A stretch of DNA of 36,485 bases from Bacteroidota bacterium. Its GTDB lineage: Bacteria > Bacteroidota > Bacteroidia > AKYH767-A > JABDAW01. The notes beneath the pieces were generated by a model. The model saw only the letters and a program-made list of their open reading frames with translations. It was not told where the DNA came from and did not search any database. The translations under genes were made by a program, and so were the position numbers. Location: positions 4,623-41,107 of the forward strand of contig JABDAW010000006.1 of the NCBI GenBank assembly GCA_013288905.1, given 5' to 3'. Positions 17,419 through 25,310 of the stretch are shown one piece after another (the first letter of the stretch is position 1; each line of letters opens with the position of its first letter).

Positions 17419-18041
17419 GTGGAAATTCTAAGGTTATATGCACTGTATCTAAGGTTAGTTACAGTGTATCTAAGGTTAGTTACAGTGTATCTAAGGTTAG
17501 ATACGCTGTATCTAAGGTTAGATACGCTGTATCTAAGGTTAGATACGCTGTATCTAAGGTTAGATACGCTGTATCTAAGGTTAGATACGCTGTAACTAAG
17601 GTTAGATACACTGTAACTAAGGTTAGATACAGTGTAACTAAGGTTAGATACAGTGTAACTAAGGTTAGATACGCTGTAACTAAGGTTAGATACAGTGTAA
17701 CTAAGGTTAGATACAGTGTAACTAAGGCTACATACGGAATTTGTAAGCAAGCATACAGAAGATGTAAGCACACATACAGAAGATGTAAGCACACATACAG
17801 AAGATGTAAGCACACATACAGAAGATGTAAGCACACATACAGAAGATGTAAGCAAGCATACTGAAGATGTAAGCACACATACAGAAGATGTAAGCACGCA
17901 TACAGAAGATGTAAGCACGCATACGGAAGATATAAGCACACATATTGATAATGTATGCTTACATTATCAAATCTTATGCTTAGACCTTTCATTCTTAACC
18001 TTGGATCCACTATCTCTAACCTTCTTTTTCCTGAACATAAG
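17398..18041. repeat. Tandem array 3: about 30 units of 21 bp with a graded change of unit sequence
   Basis: Starting in the leader at 17398, units follow every 21 bp to about 18041. Units 17440-17730 have the core 'ctaaggttagatac', with the near-perfect dyad 'ttagatac-gct-gtatctaa'. From about 17730 the unit becomes 'catacagaagatgtaagc' with no shift of phase. After 17943 decayed units ('cttacattatcaaatc', 'cttagacctttc', 'cttggatccac', 'cttctttttcc') still start every 21 bp. Track ORFs 17238..17939, 17480..18010, 17728..17943 and 17287..17595 are all translations of this array. Confidence 0.93.
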
Positions 18042-18182
18042 GTTGCGATTTCAACTATTAAACATAGAAATTCTTGTCTTTACATTAGATAAGAAATTTC
18101 AAGAGATGGTTCTTCAATAAAGATAAGTTTTTAAATCGCCCTGTTTATTGGGAATTCTGGAAAGAACCTTATTTTGAATTTA

Positions 18183-18338
18183 ATGACTGTCGGGTTGTAT
18201 AAACCAAATTTTATCTTGTCATTCCGACGAAGGAGGAATCCTATCCATATTTCTATAGGATTCCTCCTTCGTCGGAATGACAAGTTTACACAGTTTTTAT
18301 ACTGTAATTATATTGTTGGTATAAATAACCCGACAGTC
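18183..18338. mobile_element. MITE-like palindromic element, copy B, with direct repeats
   Basis: The terminal inverted repeats 'gactgtcgggtt' and 'aacccgacagtc' bound the element. Its core is a perfect 30-bp inverted repeat (18215-18244 with 18255-18284) around a 10-nt loop. The 12-bp direct repeat 'attttgaattta' flanks it at 18171-18182 and 18339-18350, as expected of a target-site duplication. No coding capacity. Copy A at 16847 is homologous over its right two thirds. It ends 33 bp from the stop codon of the YfhO gene, so both copies sit just past gene ends. Confidence 0.78.
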
Positions 18339-18371
18339 ATTTTGAATTTATATAAGGTATAATATGTTTCC

Positions 18372-20987
18372 CTAAGCAGACCGTAATCTCCTCTTTGTGG
18401 TGTGTTGAAAATTCTCTTTTATAGTTTGTTTCAAAACAGGTTTTATCTCTTGTTTCTTTTCCTTCAATTTAGTCCTTAGTTGTATGGCGAAGGTTCCCCC
18501 AATAAAACTTAAGAGCAATAAAGAACTGATCAGCGAAATAGTTTCACAGGGAGCATAAAAAGCAGGTTCAAATTTGAATTCAATAAGATGATTTCCGGCA
18601 GGGATATTCATGCCTCTCAAGATATAATCCGTACGAAAGTATTTTGCAGGTTTGCCATCCAGATATGCATTCCAGCCATTAGAAAAATAAACCTCCGAAA
18701 ATACTGCGAGTTGCTCAGAAGTCGTATTTGAATGGTAGGTTAAATCATTCGGAAGATAATTGGTTAATTTAATAGTAGAAAGAGAATCCGGCGCAGGGTG
18801 AAGATTGCCTAAAGAAGATTTGAATTGCGCATCAATGACAGCAATGCTGGCAGGATCAAACTTCCCCATGACATTAAGTTCTGAATCTGCATTCTCGACA
18901 ATCTTATAATCTTTCACAAACCAGCAGTTTCCCAAAGCATTAGTATTGAGATAGGGCGCGCCATCCAAACTATCAATAATATATTTCCCATTAAGCATAT
19001 TTATACAATCAGCGCTCGCCATCGCTTGCTTAATTTGCTCTTGATTCCTGGTCTTAAAGGAATTATTAATCTTGCTTATTTCATTAAGCAATTCAGCATT
19101 TTTCAACTCATGGAACCGTTGTAATATTGCACCGTTATAACCTCCGATAGATTTATGGAAAAACGAGGTACGAGCATCATTAAAAGGATCCCCTTGTATA
19201 TTCATGACGCGATAGTCAAGGCTTTTATCTTTTTGAATTTCAAGGTCGGCATTCTGAGGCAGATAAGCGATATCGCCAATATTGGGATACTTAAAACTAT
19301 CATCATTAAGATACCTTTTATCCACTGCCCAGAGATCGCCAACAATCAATAATCCCATGCCAATGATAAGATATTGTTTCCTGAAATTAAATCTTGCATA
19401 AGCACATATCAGAAGCCCGGCAAGAGCAATGAATCCAAAGCTTCGAACGGCATCATTAAAGAGAATATTATCACGGGCTTTGGTGACATTATCATTAAAT
19501 TCTTCAGCTTGACTGTTGCTATGTCCTTGTTTAATCAATTGGTCTTTGTAAAGCGTGTATTCATTCTTTAGTTCTATTTTTCCATTCGTCAAAACCTCAA
19601 TAGTCTTGTTTGTATCGGAATATATTGTTGCGGAAATAAAGATTAGAAAAGTAATAGCCGAAGCAATGACGATGTCAGTATAAAGTCTTTTCTTGTTAGT
19701 AAGAAGATATTTAGTGTTAAGAATTCTATTCAAAGCAAAGACCGCAAGAAGAGGCATACAAAACTCGGCAATGATAAGAACAATGGTGACAGACCGGAAT
19801 TTATCATATTCAGGAAAATGTTCATACATCCAATAATTAAAATCAGGGAAATTTTTCCCCCAGGCAAGCAAGATGGAAAGAATCGTACCGACCAGAATCC
19901 ACCATTTATTATTCCCTTCCACAATCATAAGCCCGAGAAGAAAAAGAAAACATACGATAGCCCCGACATAAACAGGTCCGTTAGTAAATTTTTGATTGCC
20001 CCAGTAAGCAGGAAAGTTCCCGATGTTCTCCTGAAATATGGGATTGACATTATTCAATGCCCCATCCTCATCATGAATGGTCTCATTGCTGCGACCTCCC
20101 TTGAAATTAGGAACCAGCATCGTCATCGTTTCGCCGATACCATAACTCCATTCAAAAACAGCATCCTTAGAAAGACCTGTAGCAGTCTTCCTGGCGGTAA
20201 GATCGCTGGGTCCGCGAATTGAATATTTGCTGTAATCTGCCATAGCATACAGGCTGGTGAGATTAGACAAGATGGCGATAACAGTAACCGTAAGAATGAT
20301 GGCTGAAGCATTGATAAAAGATTTCCAGAGCTTGTCTTTAAAGGTTTTATATACCTGGAAAGCCAGCATGACCATGAGCAGCAAAATGAGATAATAAGTA
20401 ACCTGGGGATGACCGGCATTAATCTCAAGAGCAACAGCCAAACCGGTAAGCGCACCACCGATAAGATATTTGCCACGGTAAGTAAGAATTATTCCAGCCA
20501 AAACAGGCGCCATATATCCGATGGCTTCGGCTTTTGTATTATGTCCGGAAGCAATAATAATAAAGAAATAAGACGAAAGACCAAATGCCAGAGCACCAAT
20601 AACAGCAAGGCGATAATCCACATTAATAACTATTAAAAGAAGATAGAACCCTGCGAAATAAAGAAAGAGATAATTGGCAGGATTAGGGATGCCTAAGGTC
20701 AAAGCTTTGTCAATGTATTGAATAAGATTGAAAGGATACCTTGTCGAAATAGGATAAGAAGGCATTCCACCAAACATACTGTTGGTCCAAAGTGGCTCGG
20801 CATCATGTACATTCCTGAAATCGGTAATCTCTTTAGAAGCCCCGTACCATCGGTCAATATCACCTTGATTCAAAACTTTATTCTGAAGCAACGGAGAGAA
20901 ATAGATCAATGCTACTGCAACAAAAATGGCTATTACAATAGTGTGTTTCAGGATTTGGGTACTTAGATTTCTATTCACAGCATTCAT
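18372..20987 (-). CDS. YfhO-family multi-pass membrane protein
   Basis: An 871-aa integral membrane protein. Hydrophobic segments begin at about residue 12 ('HTIVIAIFVAVALIYFSPLL') and recur through the first two thirds, e.g. 'YLFLYFAGFYLLLIVINV', 'LILLLMVMLAF'; a soluble domain of about 250 residues follows, and a last membrane segment lies near the C-terminus ('TISLISSLLLLSFIGG'). The motif 'LNQGDIDRWYGASKEITDFR' and 'EPLWTNSMFGGMP' near the N-terminus are typical of the YfhO family, GT-C-like proteins linked in Firmicutes to glycosylation of lipoteichoic acid; the substrate here is unknown. The track start at 21113 is TTG and adds 42 non-membrane residues; the ATG at 20987 is preferred and a TAAATTTG box lies 12 bp upstream of it. 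MITE copy B follows its stop. Confidence 0.85.
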   Translation of the reverse strand: MNAVNRNLSTQILKHTIVIAIFVAVALIYFSPLLQNKVLNQGDIDRWYGASKEITDFRNVHDAEPLWTNSMFGGMPSYPISTRYPFNLIQYIDKALTLGIPNPANYLFLYFAGFYLLLIVINVDYRLAVIGALAFGLSSYFFIIIASGHNTKAEAIGYMAPVLAGIILTYRGKYLIGGALTGLAVALEINAGHPQVTYYLILLLMVMLAFQVYKTFKDKLWKSFINASAIILTVTVIAILSNLTSLYAMADYSKYSIRGPSDLTARKTATGLSKDAVFEWSYGIGETMTMLVPNFKGGRSNETIHDEDGALNNVNPIFQENIGNFPAYWGNQKFTNGPVYVGAIVCFLFLLGLMIVEGNNKWWILVGTILSILLAWGKNFPDFNYWMYEHFPEYDKFRSVTIVLIIAEFCMPLLAVFALNRILNTKYLLTNKKRLYTDIVIASAITFLIFISATIYSDTNKTIEVLTNGKIELKNEYTLYKDQLIKQGHSNSQAEEFNDNVTKARDNILFNDAVRSFGFIALAGLLICAYARFNFRKQYLIIGMGLLIVGDLWAVDKRYLNDDSFKYPNIGDIAYLPQNADLEIQKDKSLDYRVMNIQGDPFNDARTSFFHKSIGGYNGAILQRFHELKNAELLNEISKINNSFKTRNQEQIKQAMASADCINMLNGKYIIDSLDGAPYLNTNALGNCWFVKDYKIVENADSELNVMGKFDPASIAVIDAQFKSSLGNLHPAPDSLSTIKLTNYLPNDLTYHSNTTSEQLAVFSEVYFSNGWNAYLDGKPAKYFRTDYILRGMNIPAGNHLIEFKFEPAFYAPCETISLISSLLLLSFIGGTFAIQLRTKLKEKKQEIKPVLKQTIKENFQHTTKRRLRSA

Positions 20988-20998
20988 ACTAATATTAT

Positions 20999-21006
20999 CA
21001 AATTTA
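20999..21006 (-). promoter_or_regulatory. Predicted -7 box TAAATTTG for the YfhO gene
   Basis: A perfect TAnnTTTG match on the minus strand, 11 bp before the ATG at 20987. It would give an almost leaderless mRNA, and it lies inside the longer TTG-initiated ORF, which supports the shorter start. Confidence 0.4.
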
Positions 21007-21219
21007 CCTCCTTTAAATATTTCGGTGGTAAAATTAGAAGAACATTTCTGAATGGCAATACCAATTAAGGTATCTTTAACAGCAATAGAAAAAAGGTTCT
21101 TAGAATAGTTCAAACCCTGCTATTGACAGGTCAATTGGGTTATTGAATATTTAATGGAAAGGAAAAAAGATTTACATTGATTGTCCGGAAATCTGTTTTG
21201 ATGAACTTTACCATTAATG

Positions 21220-21290
21220 ATGAGTTATGAAGTAGGAGTTATGAATCTGTTGACAACTCATAACTCATACTTAATAACTCATTACTCTTT
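21220..21290. repeat. 7-bp-phased palindrome at the 3' end of the YVTN gene
   Basis: The left arm reads in 7-bp steps as atgagtt, atgaagt, aggagtt, atgaatc; the right arm as aactcat, aactcat, acttaat, aactcat. The arms pair with about three mismatches around a loop near 'ctgttgac'. The right arm runs to the stop codon of the minus-strand gene at 21282, so it can fold in the 3' untranslated RNA and may serve as a terminator or stabiliser. Confidence 0.8.
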
Positions 21291-22523
21291 TACAAACTTC
21301 CCTCGCTCGCTACTATTATTGCTTCTTATCTCATAAAAATAAATTCCGCTATTCCAATTGTCAATTGATAATTGACAATTGACATTGGATAAGATTCCTT
21401 TATAGACTTCATTCCCCAGAAGGTCAGTTATTGTCAATTGTGCATTATCAATTGTCCATTGAGACTTGATGTTTAGAATAGTAGTAGTGGGATTGGGATA
21501 GAGGGTGATGCTTGGGGCGGAAGGAGGTATGGAGGGGATTCCTGTAGTCATATCATACACGGAAATAAAATTCCCAAATGCAACTGGTTCATTTCCGACA
21601 TTAATAGTATCCGTCACAGTATTTGTAAGAGAGTCAATGACACTTACTGTATTATCATATTCATTTGCAACATAAATCTTATCTCCATTAGGGCTTATAG
21701 ATATACCTTGTGGGTATCCACCTACTGGAATAGTAGCTGAAACACTATTTGTATTAGTATTTATTATGCTTACTGTATTATCATCAGCATTTGTAACATA
21801 TACATTATTCCCATTAGGGCTTACTGCTACTCCAAAAGGTACATTGCCAACTGGAATTGAATCCAAAACAGTATTAGTTGCAGTATTTATTACATAAACT
21901 TTATTGCTAAAACCATCATTAGCAACATATAACTTACTTCCATCAGGACTAACAGCTACGCCAAAAGGATTATCGTAAGGAAAATGACCAACATGAATTA
22001 TTGACAAAACAGTATCAGCCATTGTGTTAATAGTGCTAACTGTAGCATCAGAACTATTCACAACATAAACTTTACTTCCATCTGGGCTGACAGCCATACC
22101 CATAGGATAATTACCAACCGGAATTGTTGCTGAAACCATATTGGTAGTTGTATTAATTACACTTACTGTATTAGAACCCTGATTCGAAACATATACTTTA
22201 GTTCCATTTGGAATTACAACAAGTGTCCAAGGTCTATTACCTACATTAACAGGAGCAGAAACAGCATTAGTAGCAGTGTTTAAAACACTTATGGAATGAG
22301 AATCTAAATTCGAAATAAATACTTTACTTCCATCTTGACTCACAGATACCCCAAAAGCTCCATAGACAACTGGAATTGTAGCAGTTACCGTATGTGTTGT
22401 TACATTAATAACAGATACTGTACCAGCACCAGCATTCGTGATATACGCAGTCTGCCCCTCCCCCTTCCCTCCAATGAAACCCGCCACCACAAGCATCATT
22501 AATTTTATAACATTATTCTTCAT
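21282..22523 (-). CDS. YVTN-family beta-propeller protein with T9SS type A sorting domain
   Basis: A 413-aa exported protein. An N-terminal hydrophobic segment ('VIKLMMLVVAGFIGG') acts as signal. Residues about 25-320 are seven YVTN/NHL-like propeller repeats of about 42 aa with the core 'VAVSPNGNNVYVTNADDNTV' and 'IPVG'. Residues about 335-413 are a T9SS type A sorting domain ('ITLYPNPTTTILNI ... GNEVYKG ... GIYFYEIR'). The DNA for that domain contains palindromic 7-bp-phased repeats (caattga/taattga; tcaattg/tgcatta), seen in the protein as 'QWTIDNAQLTI' and 'NVNCQLSIDN', so a repeat has spread in frame into the coding sequence. Promoter-like TAACTTTG lies upstream (22570). Ligand unknown. 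Confidence 0.85.
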   Translation of the reverse strand: MKNNVIKLMMLVVAGFIGGKGEGQTAYITNAGAGTVSVINVTTHTVTATIPVVYGAFGVSVSQDGSKVFISNLDSHSISVLNTATNAVSAPVNVGNRPWTLVVIPNGTKVYVSNQGSNTVSVINTTTNMVSATIPVGNYPMGMAVSPDGSKVYVVNSSDATVSTINTMADTVLSIIHVGHFPYDNPFGVAVSPDGSKLYVANDGFSNKVYVINTATNTVLDSIPVGNVPFGVAVSPNGNNVYVTNADDNTVSIINTNTNSVSATIPVGGYPQGISISPNGDKIYVANEYDNTVSVIDSLTNTVTDTINVGNEPVAFGNFISVYDMTTGIPSIPPSAPSITLYPNPTTTILNIKSQWTIDNAQLTITDLLGNEVYKGILSNVNCQLSIDNWNSGIYFYEIRSNNSSERGKFVKE

Positions 22524-22569
22524 GATTTTAATTTGTTTGATAAAACGATTTTTGAATATTTTGGAATGG

Positions 22570-22577
22570 CAAAGTTA
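22570..22577 (-). promoter_or_regulatory. Predicted -7 box TAACTTTG for the YVTN gene
   Basis: A perfect TAnnTTTG match followed by 'cc' on the minus strand; the expected leader is about 40 nt to the ATG at 22523. No clear -33 element. Confidence 0.4.
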
Positions 22578-22621
22578 CATTAAATAGTTTGGAATAGGAA
22601 AAGTTTCCACGAATCCTTTCA

Positions 22622-22706
22622 GGTGCGAAGCTCCTGGAAGGTTTAATTCTTATAAATCAAGAGAAATGTATGCATCCTGACTGGAGCTTCGCACCAGTCA
22701 GGATGC
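22622..22706. repeat. Alternative hairpins with ggtgcgaagctcc arms
   Basis: 'gcatcctgactgg' (22672-22684) pairs perfectly with 'ccagtcaggatgc' (22694-22706) around a 9-nt loop. The loop side also carries 'ggagcttcgcacc' (22683-22695), which is the exact complement of 'ggtgcgaagctcc' at 22622-22634. The two pairings overlap and compete. Confidence 0.75.
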
Positions 22707-22750
22707 CTGTTCCAAAAACTTAGTCAATGGTTGAAATTGTTTAGCCTATA

Positions 22751-22881
22751 TTTTTTTAACCTTAGTAGAAAGTAATGTTAAGTGAGACATAAAAACCTTA
22801 TTACCTTATTTAACTTTATATAATATGGCAATAAGGTTTTAAAATCTAAACTTGTTTCCTATTCTACTAAGGTTAAAAAAA
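22751..22881. repeat. Palindrome P1: short copy of the aaccttagta/accttatt element
   Basis: The outer arms are a perfect 20-bp inverted repeat containing 'aaccttagtagaa' (22751-22770 with 22862-22881). The inner arms 'aaaaccttatt' (22792-22802 with 22830-22840) are perfect over 11 bp. The same two arm pairs in the same order occur at 23487-23799, where further palindromes sit in the centre. It ends only about 13 bp before the array 4 leader. Confidence 0.82.
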
Positions 22882-22894
22882 ACAGCAGGAACAT

Positions 22895-23418
22895 CAGATG
22901 CCGAACTCCTTGCCATTAAAGCATTCCAGCAACATCTCTTTCCTGAAGTTCTTGGTATGGAAATTCTTTTTCCAAGTATAAGAGTGAAATATCCAGGCGT
23001 AAGACCTCAACTCTTATGCATAAGACCCCAACTCTTATGCATAAGACCTCAACTCTTATGCATAAGACCCCGACTCTTATGCATAAGACCTCAACTCTTA
23101 TGCATAAGACCTCAACTCTTATGCATAAGACCCCAACTCTTATGCATAAGACCTCAACTCTTATGCATAAGACCCCGACTCTTATGCATAAGACCCCGAC
23201 TCTTATGCATAAGACCTCAACTCTTATACTTAGATATTTCACTCTTATGCCTAAGAGTTGAAGTCTTATACTTAGATATTTTATTCTTATGTATAGTTCC
23301 TCGACTCTTAACCTTGGTTTTTTAAGAAAGAACCTTGGAAATAGTATTTACAGATATAGTTCTTTAGCTTTTATGTATAGCTTCTATAGAAGCATACTTT
23401 CTTCCATTAATACCTTGC
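22895..23418. repeat. Tandem array 4 element: leader, 17 units of 21 bp, trailer
   Basis: The leader (22895-22983) is nearly identical to that of array 3. Units follow every 21 bp from 22963 to 23319. Ten near-identical units (23005-23214) have the core 'actcttatgcataaga' with the perfect 12-bp palindrome CTTATGCATAAG; variation is mainly cctc/cccc and aact/gact. Five diverged units follow in phase ('atttcactcttatgcctaag', 'gttgaagtcttatactt', and so on). The trailer from 23309 ('taaccttggttttttaag') to about 23418 is clearly related to the array 5 trailer at 25808-25917. Confidence 0.93.
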
Positions 23419-23443
23419 AAGGAACCCTTGATTTGAATAATAG

Positions 23444-23814
23444 ACCTCTTCGGAAAATAGTAAAGTAAGTATAAAATTTCCTTTTTAACCTTAGTATAAA
23501 ACCTGGCATTGGCTGTAATCCAAACCTTATTCCCTTATTCAATAGGCTTTACTGGGAATTTTGTGGGTAAATGATTATAGCGGGATATTAACCAAAATTT
23601 AAAGGGATAAAATTTAACCACAGAGTACACAGATTAACACAGATTTTGGTCGCCAAGAATCTGTGTTAATCTGTGTACTCTGTGGTTAAATTTTATCCTA
23701 TTGAATCAATGTAAATTAAGCTTCCCACAAAATTCCCAGTAGAACCATTCAATAAGGTAATAAGGTCATCATTGACTCTAATTATTTTCTACTAAGGTTA
23801 TTTTCCGAAGAGGT
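23444..23814. repeat. 371-bp nested palindrome (P2), five arm pairs deep
   Basis: From outside in: 'acctcttcggaaaata' (23444-23459 with 23799-23814, perfect 16 bp); 'aaccttagta' (23487-23496 with 23790-23799); 'accttattcccttattcaat' (23524-23543 with 23747-23766, 18 of 20); 'actgggaattttgtggg' (23551-23567 with 23724-23740, perfect 17 bp); and a perfect 41-bp core stem beginning 'ggataaaatttaacc' (23605-23645 with 23658-23698). The core contains 'accacagagtacacag', a motif I recognise as a common interspersed repeat in environmental bacteria. No coding capacity. Confidence 0.9.
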
Positions 23815-23858
23815 ATAATCTTTCCTACAATCTGATTAGTGAAGGAGCTGCTTTTAAA

Positions 23859-25223
23859 TTATTTTTCGCGGGTAAATCGTACAAAAACACCTTCTTGTTT
23901 CAGAAGAAATGAAGCAGCATCCGTCTCAAAAAGAAGTTCAATTCCATAATCAAAATTCTTAAAATCATCTTTTGCAATCGCTTCCATCGGAATAGGAATT
24001 TGTCCTGTCGCCTGATTGATTAAAGTAGAATCATGCTTACTGATAGTGATGTGCATCTCTAATCCTTTATTATAATAGATTCCCAAATACTTATTTAATT
24101 CTTCGGGACTGACATTTATGGTTTTATGATTAGAAATAGTATAAGGTTTATTGTAACAAATCTTCAGGACAGTACTCATCACTTCGCTGATAGCTGTCAC
24201 GGTGCCATTAGTACATAAAGCAACGGTAAAATGATCCTCAGGAAAGTATTCCAAAGTAGAAACAAAGCCGTCTATTTGCCCGGTATGACCATACCCAAGC
24301 TTGTTGTAGAAAAGGAAAGTAAACATTCCCATTCCATAATCATCCTTCATTGTTTTCATAAGTTCAAGACTGTTTTTATTAACCAACTTACAGGCAAATA
24401 GAGCATCAATAAATTTATTTAAATCGCTCGGAGTAGCGACTACAGACCCGCTCCCGACAAAGACACTACCGTCGGACTCCTTCATTTTAGCGGCATGATT
24501 CCCGGTAAAGAAATAAGAATAAGACTCCTTGTTCTTCACATCAATTTTAGTGGTGGAATAGGTATTTTCTAATCCAAGCCTGGCAGTTATTCTATCCCGA
24601 AGCGCATCCTTGTAAGACTGATGACAAATCTTTTCAATAATATAAGCCAGCAGATTATAATTTGTGTTGCTATAAGCAAACTTCTCATCCGGCGCAAATT
24701 CGGGAGGCTTGCTTGCAATAAGAGAAAGCATTTCTTCTTGTGTTTTCGGCTGATCCATCCAATCATAAAATGCAGTATCTTCGGTGAAATCAAAAAGCCC
24801 GCTCCTGTGTTGAAGAAGATGAGTGATGGTAATTTTATCAGCATTGGGAAGGCGAGGAAAAAACTTCTTTAGCGTATCCGTAAGACTTAATTTCCCCTCC
24901 TCGACAAGCTCCAAAATCATGGTCGCAGTAAACAGTTTGGAGATAGAACCTATTTTATATTTGGTATCAATGGTGGAATGGATTTTCTCTTCCTTGGAAA
25001 TTAAGGAATAGCCCGTGCTGCAGGTATAAATAATCGTATCATTCTTAGAAACAGCAATGCTGTACATCCCTTTATGATTGCTCATGATGGCGGTAAACAA
25101 ACTATCCAATCTTTCTTTATTAATACTTTGGGCACTACATATATTAATGCTAATACCAGCCAAAAAGAAGGCTGCGAAAACGGTATAAACAATCAACCCA
25201 TTTCTAAAATTAAGGAAACTCAT
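23859..25223 (-). CDS. Beta-lactamase-family serine hydrolase (S12/class C fold), exported
   Basis: A 454-aa exported enzyme. The first 32 residues form a signal peptide ('VYTVFAAFFLAGISINICSAQ'). Catalytic motifs of the class C beta-lactamase/DD-peptidase superfamily are present: SxxK as S93-I-S-K96, YSN at 184-186, and HTG at 313-315 in 'GYGHTGQIDGF'. A C-terminal region of about 90 residues resembles the lipocalin-like extension often found in this family. It may hydrolyse a D-amino-acid peptide or an ester; motifs alone do not show beta-lactam resistance. The track ORF begins at 25709, but its first 160 residues are translated array 5 and leader ('MHSSSETMHSSLET'); the ATG at 25223 gives a proper signal peptide and has a TAGTTTTG box just upstream. 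Confidence 0.88.
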   Translation of the reverse strand: MSFLNFRNGLIVYTVFAAFFLAGISINICSAQSINKERLDSLFTAIMSNHKGMYSIAVSKNDTIIYTCSTGYSLISKEEKIHSTIDTKYKIGSISKLFTATMILELVEEGKLSLTDTLKKFFPRLPNADKITITHLLQHRSGLFDFTEDTAFYDWMDQPKTQEEMLSLIASKPPEFAPDEKFAYSNTNYNLLAYIIEKICHQSYKDALRDRITARLGLENTYSTTKIDVKNKESYSYFFTGNHAAKMKESDGSVFVGSGSVVATPSDLNKFIDALFACKLVNKNSLELMKTMKDDYGMGMFTFLFYNKLGYGHTGQIDGFVSTLEYFPEDHFTVALCTNGTVTAISEVMSTVLKICYNKPYTISNHKTINVSPEELNKYLGIYYNKGLEMHITISKHDSTLINQATGQIPIPMEAIAKDDFKNFDYGIELLFETDAASFLLKQEGVFVRFTREK

Positions 25224-25241
25224 ATTAGTTATTTGTTTTTG

Positions 25242-25249
25242 CAAAACTA
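25242..25249 (-). promoter_or_regulatory. Predicted -7 box TAGTTTTG for the serine hydrolase
   Basis: A perfect TAnnTTTG match on the minus strand, about 19 bp before the ATG at 25223. It supports the short start and means array 5 lies upstream of, not inside, the transcript. Confidence 0.45.
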
Positions 25250-25277
25250 AAATTTCAAAAGGAAAGGAAGGGTGAAG

Positions 25278-25310
25278 AACTTTACTAAAGTTTCTGACTT
25301 TAGTAAAGTT
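25278..25310. repeat. Perfect hairpin H at the head of array 5
   Basis: 'aactttactaaagt' (25278-25291) pairs perfectly with 'actttagtaaagtt' (25297-25310) around the loop TTCTG. The same hairpin, degenerate, heads array 3 (17298-17330) and appears alone at 17067-17098. Confidence 0.85.

Larger units (their letters stand above)
16815..18371. other. 1.56-kb convergent intergenic region made almost entirely of repeat elements
   Basis: Between two convergent genes, in order: MITE-like copy A (16847-17000), hairpin H (17067-17098), nested palindrome Q (17122-17285), hairpin H' with the array leader (17298-17418), array 3 (17440-18041 including decayed units), about 140 bp of unassigned AT-rich sequence, and MITE-like copy B (18183-18338). 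The track ORFs in this stretch are repeat translations or hairpin sequence. I see no protein gene. Confidence 0.8.
22524..23858. other. 1.3-kb intergenic region with hairpins, nested palindromes and array 4
   Basis: Between two minus-strand genes, in order: promoter (22570), a hairpin pair with 'ggtgcgaagctcc' (22622-22706), palindrome P1 (22751-22881), the leader and array 4 (22895-23319), the trailer (23309-23418), then the 371-bp nested palindrome (23444-23814). All track ORFs here (22852..23325, 22916..23242, 23016..23261) are repeat translations. Confidence 0.8.

Noticed and set aside
17238-18010. Minus-strand ORFs of 233 and 176 aa made of VLTSSVC- and LYLTLVT-type heptapeptides
   Set aside because: They are translations of the 21-bp array 3 in two frames, with no signal peptide, start context or unique region. 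A periodic stop-free unit explains them.
20988-21113. 42-residue N-terminal extension of the YfhO protein
   Set aside because: It begins with TTG, adds a polar segment before the first membrane helix, and contains the likely promoter.
22852-23325. Plus-strand 157-aa ORF with CIRPQLL repeats, plus two overlapping ORFs
   Set aside because: Translations of leader and array 4 in several frames on both strands, as expected for any 21-bp array.
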